Source of the DNA: an uncultured Faecalibacterium sp.
Lineage (GTDB): Bacteria > Bacillota > Clostridia > Oscillospirales > Ruminococcaceae
DNA length: 64,000 nucleotides
Direction: 5' to 3'
Assembly: GCA_900540455.1 (NCBI GenBank)
Contig: UQGD01000001.1
Location: 62,001-126,000, forward strand
Shown here piece by piece: positions 61,660-64,000 of the stretch; position 1 is the first letter of the stretch; each line of letters begins with the position of its first letter. The notes beneath the pieces are model-generated. The model was not told the origin of the DNA. It did not search any database and saw nothing but the letters and a program-made list of their open reading frames with translations. Both the position numbers and the translations under genes were made by a program.

Positions 61660-62808
61660 TCAACGCAGTTTTTGCAGGTTCTTCATGCCGTCCTCGAAAC
61701 GCTCCAGGAAGGCATCCACATCCTCAGGGGTGTTGTCGGCACAGAAGGACACACGGATAGCGGTGTCAATGGCGCGGGGCGGCAGCCCCATAGCTGCCAG
61801 CGTATGGCTGGGCTGACCCCGCCCGCAGGCACTGGCAGAGGAGACATAGATCTTACGCTCCGCCAAAAATGCCAGCATCGTCTCGCTTTTGATGCAGTTC
61901 TCACTAAAATTCACCACTTCCGGCACAGCAGAGGCGGGGCTGTTCAGCACCACTTCCGGGAAATGTGCCAGACCTGCCCGCAGGCGCTGGTTCAGCGCCT
62001 GAATGGCAGCGGTGCGGGCGGGCATATTCCCCGCCAGGCGGGCTGCGGCTGCCGCCATGCCCAGGGCATAGGGCAGGTTCTCGGTACCGGGACGGATGCC
62101 ACGCTCCTGCTCGCCCCCCAGATACGGCGGACGGAACGCCTGCACCAGGCTATCGGACAGATACAGCGCACCGATGCCCTTGGGTGCATGGATCTTATGG
62201 CCGCTCACCGACAGCAGGTCGATGTTGGCCAGTTTGATGGGCAAACGCATCCAGGCCTGCACGGCGTCCACATGGACGATGGTGCGGGGATTGGCAGCCT
62301 TGACCCCAGCCGCCAGCTTCTCTACCGGGCAGCGGGCGCCGGTCTCGTTATTGACCATCATGCAGGAGACCAAAATGGTGGAGCGGTCCACCTGGTCCAG
62401 CATCCGGTCCAGGTCCAGTTCTCCGTCCGGGCGGGGCGGCACCACCACCACCTGGTAGCCCTGCTGGGCCAGCATCTCCAGCGGGCGCTGGACACTGGGA
62501 TGCTCAAACCCGGACACAAGGATCTTTTTGCCAAAGGTGCGGGTATGCGCCGCCCCCAGCAGCGCCAGGTTATTGCTCTCGCTGCCGCAGGAGGTGAAAT
62601 ACAGCTCCCGGGGGCGGCAGCCCAGGGTACGGGCCACGGCAGCACGGGCAGAGGACAGCGCTTCCTCGCTGCGGGCGCCGGGGCCATACAGACTGGATGG
62701 GTTGGCCCAATGTTCCCGCATTGCGCGGTCGATCACATCCGCCACCTCCGGGGCCACGATGGTGGTAGCGGCATTATCCAGATAATGCAGTTCAGGGTCT
62801 TGCAGCAT
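61660..62808 (-). CDS. Cysteine desulfurase (NifS/NifZ type)
   Basis: A 382-residue PLP enzyme that releases sulfur from cysteine as a persulfide. The PLP lysine lies in SVSGHKIHAPKGIGALYL near residue 200, with the conserved SCGSESNNLALLG and HVDAVQAW. The persulfide cysteine can be placed in SSASACGRGQPSH. Upstream of thiI it is the expected sulfur donor (NifZ in Bacillus) for tRNA thiolation. Start at 62808, with GGAG ten bases upstream; a second ATG ten codons earlier lacks a site. Heads the operon with its own promoter. Confidence 0.93.
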   Translation of the reverse strand: MLQDPELHYLDNAATTIVAPEVADVIDRAMREHWANPSSLYGPGARSEEALSSARAAVARTLGCRPRELYFTSCGSESNNLALLGAAHTRTFGKKILVSGFEHPSVQRPLEMLAQQGYQVVVVPPRPDGELDLDRMLDQVDRSTILVSCMMVNNETGARCPVEKLAAGVKAANPRTIVHVDAVQAWMRLPIKLANIDLLSVSGHKIHAPKGIGALYLSDSLVQAFRPPYLGGEQERGIRPGTENLPYALGMAAAAARLAGNMPARTAAIQALNQRLRAGLAHFPEVVLNSPASAVPEVVNFSENCIKSETMLAFLAERKIYVSSASACGRGQPSHTLAAMGLPPRAIDTAIRVSFCADNTPEDVDAFLERFEDGMKNLQKLR

Positions 62809-62852
62809 AAACGATACACTCCAATTTTTGTACAGCATAGTAAACCAGGATA

Positions 62853-62881
62853 AGTATAGCACAACCAGAGCAAACCTGCAA
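62853..62881 (-). promoter_or_regulatory. Promoter of the cysteine desulfurase-thiI-cinA operon
   Basis: TTGCAG (62876-62881), 17 bases, TATACT (62853-62858) on the minus strand. Confidence 0.65.
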
Positions 62882-63003
62882 AGCAGCTTGGCGCAGGAGA
62901 CTCTATTTTTTTGGAAAAAGCCTGTCAAGATCCTTTTGGGGGAGAACACTCGCTGCCTTTTGCCAAAATCCCCCCGCCTATAAGCCTGCGGACAGAAGAG
63001 GGC

Positions 63004-63032
63004 TTTTCAATCCCCCAAAAAACGTGTACACT
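63004..63032 (+). promoter_or_regulatory. Promoter of the response regulator gene
   Basis: TTTTCA (63004-63009), 17 bases, TACACT (63027-63032), 33 bases before the start codon; the -35 box is weak. Confidence 0.45.
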
Positions 63033-63064
63033 AAAGCAAATGATGTGAAAAGGCAGGGAGCGCA

Positions 63065-63730
63065 ATGCAAAAGAACATTCTTGTAGTGGACGATGACCCC
63101 ACCATCGGCGACCTGATCCAGGAGGTATTGGAGCAGGCCGGTTATGGCGTGCAGCGTGCCTATTCCGGCACCGAAGCGCTGCTGGTGCTGGAACACCGCC
63201 GCCCGGATCTGGTGCTGCTGGATCTTATGCTGCCCGGGCTGTCCGGGGAAGCGCTGCTGCCCCGGCTGGAAGGGCTGCCCGTGATCGTAGTCAGCGCAAA
63301 GGCTGCTGTGAACGATAAGGTCAACTTGCTGCTGGGCGGTGCAGCAGACTACCTGACAAAACCATTCGATACCCAGGAGCTGCTGGCTCGCATAACCGTA
63401 CAGCTGCGCCGCACCACCCAGCCCTTGGGTGCGATATACAGCCATGGTCCTTTGCGGCTGGACAGCGCATCCCACGATGTTACGGCGGATGGCCGGCCAG
63501 TCGCTCTGACCAAAACGGAATACGCCCTTCTGAAACTGCTGATGCAGCACCCCGGTCAGGTACTGGCCAAATCCGTGATCCTGGATCGCATTGCCGCCGA
63601 TACGCCGGACTGCACCGAAACCACCCTTAAAACACATATCAGCCATCTGCGCACAAAGCTGCGTGCCATTACCGGGAAAGATTGGGTGGATGCGGTCTGG
63701 GGCATCGGTTTCAAGCTGGCAGACCCCTGA
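63065..63730 (+). CDS. OmpR/PhoB-family response regulator
   Basis: A 221-residue two-component regulator. The receiver domain has the acidic pair in VVDDDP, the phosphoacceptor D53 in LVLLDLMLPG, and K99 in LTKPFD. The winged-helix DNA-binding domain (about 125-221) has VALTKTEYALLKLLMQHPGQVL and TTLKTHISHLRTKL. No histidine kinase gene is in view; it may lie beyond the right edge. An ABC transporter ATPase gene follows after 89 bases, as in antibiotic-sensing systems, and may be its target (inference). AGGCAGGGAGCGCA precedes the ATG. Confidence 0.94.
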   Translation: MQKNILVVDDDPTIGDLIQEVLEQAGYGVQRAYSGTEALLVLEHRRPDLVLLDLMLPGLSGEALLPRLEGLPVIVVSAKAAVNDKVNLLLGGAADYLTKPFDTQELLARITVQLRRTTQPLGAIYSHGPLRLDSASHDVTADGRPVALTKTEYALLKLLMQHPGQVLAKSVILDRIAADTPDCTETTLKTHISHLRTKLRAITGKDWVDAVWGIGFKLADP

Positions 63731-63819
63731 TCTATACCAAAACTCAACGATCGTCTCCACCGGCAGCTCCACCCTTTTGGAGTATACTGGCCTCATTCCA
63801 AAACAAGGAGGCAAAAATA

Positions 63820-64000
63820 ATGGAAAACGTGATCCAGACCCAAGACCTGGGCAAGCGCTATCTCCGCTGCACCGCCCTGCGGGGGTTGACGATGCAGATC
63901 CCCAAAGGCTCTATCTATGGTCTGGTGGGCAAAAACGGAGCGGGCAAGACCACCCTGATCCGTATTCTGACGGGGCTGCAGCAGCCCACCAGCGGACAGT
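63820..64000 (+). CDS. ABC transporter ATP-binding protein, N-terminal part
   Basis: The first 60 codons of an ABC ATPase, cut by the window edge. It opens MENVIQTQDLGKRYLRCTAL; the Walker A GKNGAGKTTLIRILTGL (residues 37-53) and TSGQ follow, with the wording of ABC-2-type drug or lantibiotic exporters. AAGGAGG precedes the ATG at 63820. A TATACT box (63783-63788) stands before it without a matching -35 box, which would suit activation by the neighbouring response regulator (inference). Confidence 0.85.
   Translation, partial: MENVIQTQDLGKRYLRCTALRGLTMQIPKGSIYGLVGKNGAGKTTLIRILTGLQQPTSGQ

Noticed and set aside
59167..62853. A very long plus-strand open frame (over 1,200 codons) across cinA, thiI and the cysteine desulfurase gene
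   Set aside because: It is the antisense of well-supported genes in GC-rich DNA, has no ribosome binding site and yields Cys/His/Gln-rich sequence without domains. Similar long antisense frames opposite secA (53334-56390), pcrA and the symporter genes were dropped for the same reason.

Overview
The window is chromosomal DNA from a GC-rich Firmicute, most likely a member of the Clostridia close to the Faecalibacterium/Gemmiger/Subdoligranulum group (inference). The grounds are: the order SRP RNA-dnaX-ebfC-recR; strong AAGGAGG ribosome binding sites; anaerobe genes (rubrerythrin, [FeFe] hydrogenase, sodium-pumping decarboxylase subunits); ECF-type vitamin transporters behind riboswitches; and no outer-membrane genes. 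Nearly all of it is ordinary housekeeping sequence. I see no rRNA, tRNA, CRISPR array, insertion sequence or prophage.

Layout. 1-8 kb, minus strand: start of a GH2 beta-galactosidase, rubrerythrin, the trans-translation pair smpB/ssrA, the SRP RNA-dnaX-ebfC-recR repair and replication cluster, a DUF975 membrane protein and phosphotransacetylase. 8-17 kb, plus strand: family 4 uracil-DNA glycosylase, a P-loop ATPase, an XPD/DinG-type helicase with a nuclease-like N-terminus, an HTH regulator with a small membrane protein, a CPBP protease, a MATE exporter behind an apparent transcription attenuator, and an AraC regulator. 17-25 kb: Na/phosphate and Na/alanine transporters, an MraY-type transferase, an FMN riboswitch with ribU, MscS, a ZIP transporter, an isochorismatase-fold hydrolase and an HD hydrolase.

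25-38 kb, minus strand: a six-gene run pcrA-thyX-tmk-GNAT-mltG-U32, then oadG-oadB, mreB and recD2. 38-46 kb: a PsiE-like membrane protein, DUF512-der-plsY, yceD-rpmF, a small P-loop protein, pgi and a D-Ala-D-Ala carboxypeptidase. 46-54 kb, plus strand: mtaB, a single-subunit [FeFe] hydrogenase with group B-type motifs, a secreted protein behind a structured leader, and pdxY-trmL-degV. 53-63 kb, minus strand: secA, a HAD phosphatase with queT behind a putative preQ1 riboswitch, and the operon cysteine desulfurase-thiI-cinA followed by a membrane-anchored, apparently inactive cinA paralogue. The window ends in a response regulator and an ABC ATPase cut by the edge.

Functional links visible in the layout: tRNA sulfur and queuosine metabolism (cysteine desulfurase, ThiI, QueT, MtaB, TrmL, TrhP-like U32), ribosome rescue (SmpB with tmRNA), DNA repair (RecR, PcrA, RecD2, UDG), dTMP supply (ThyX, Tmk) and vitamin uptake under RNA control (RibU, QueT). 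The least expected items are the degenerate CinA paralogue, the MATE attenuator, the two-state leaders before the alanine symporter and the secreted protein, and the Tyr/Ser/Gly-rich linker in PcrA.
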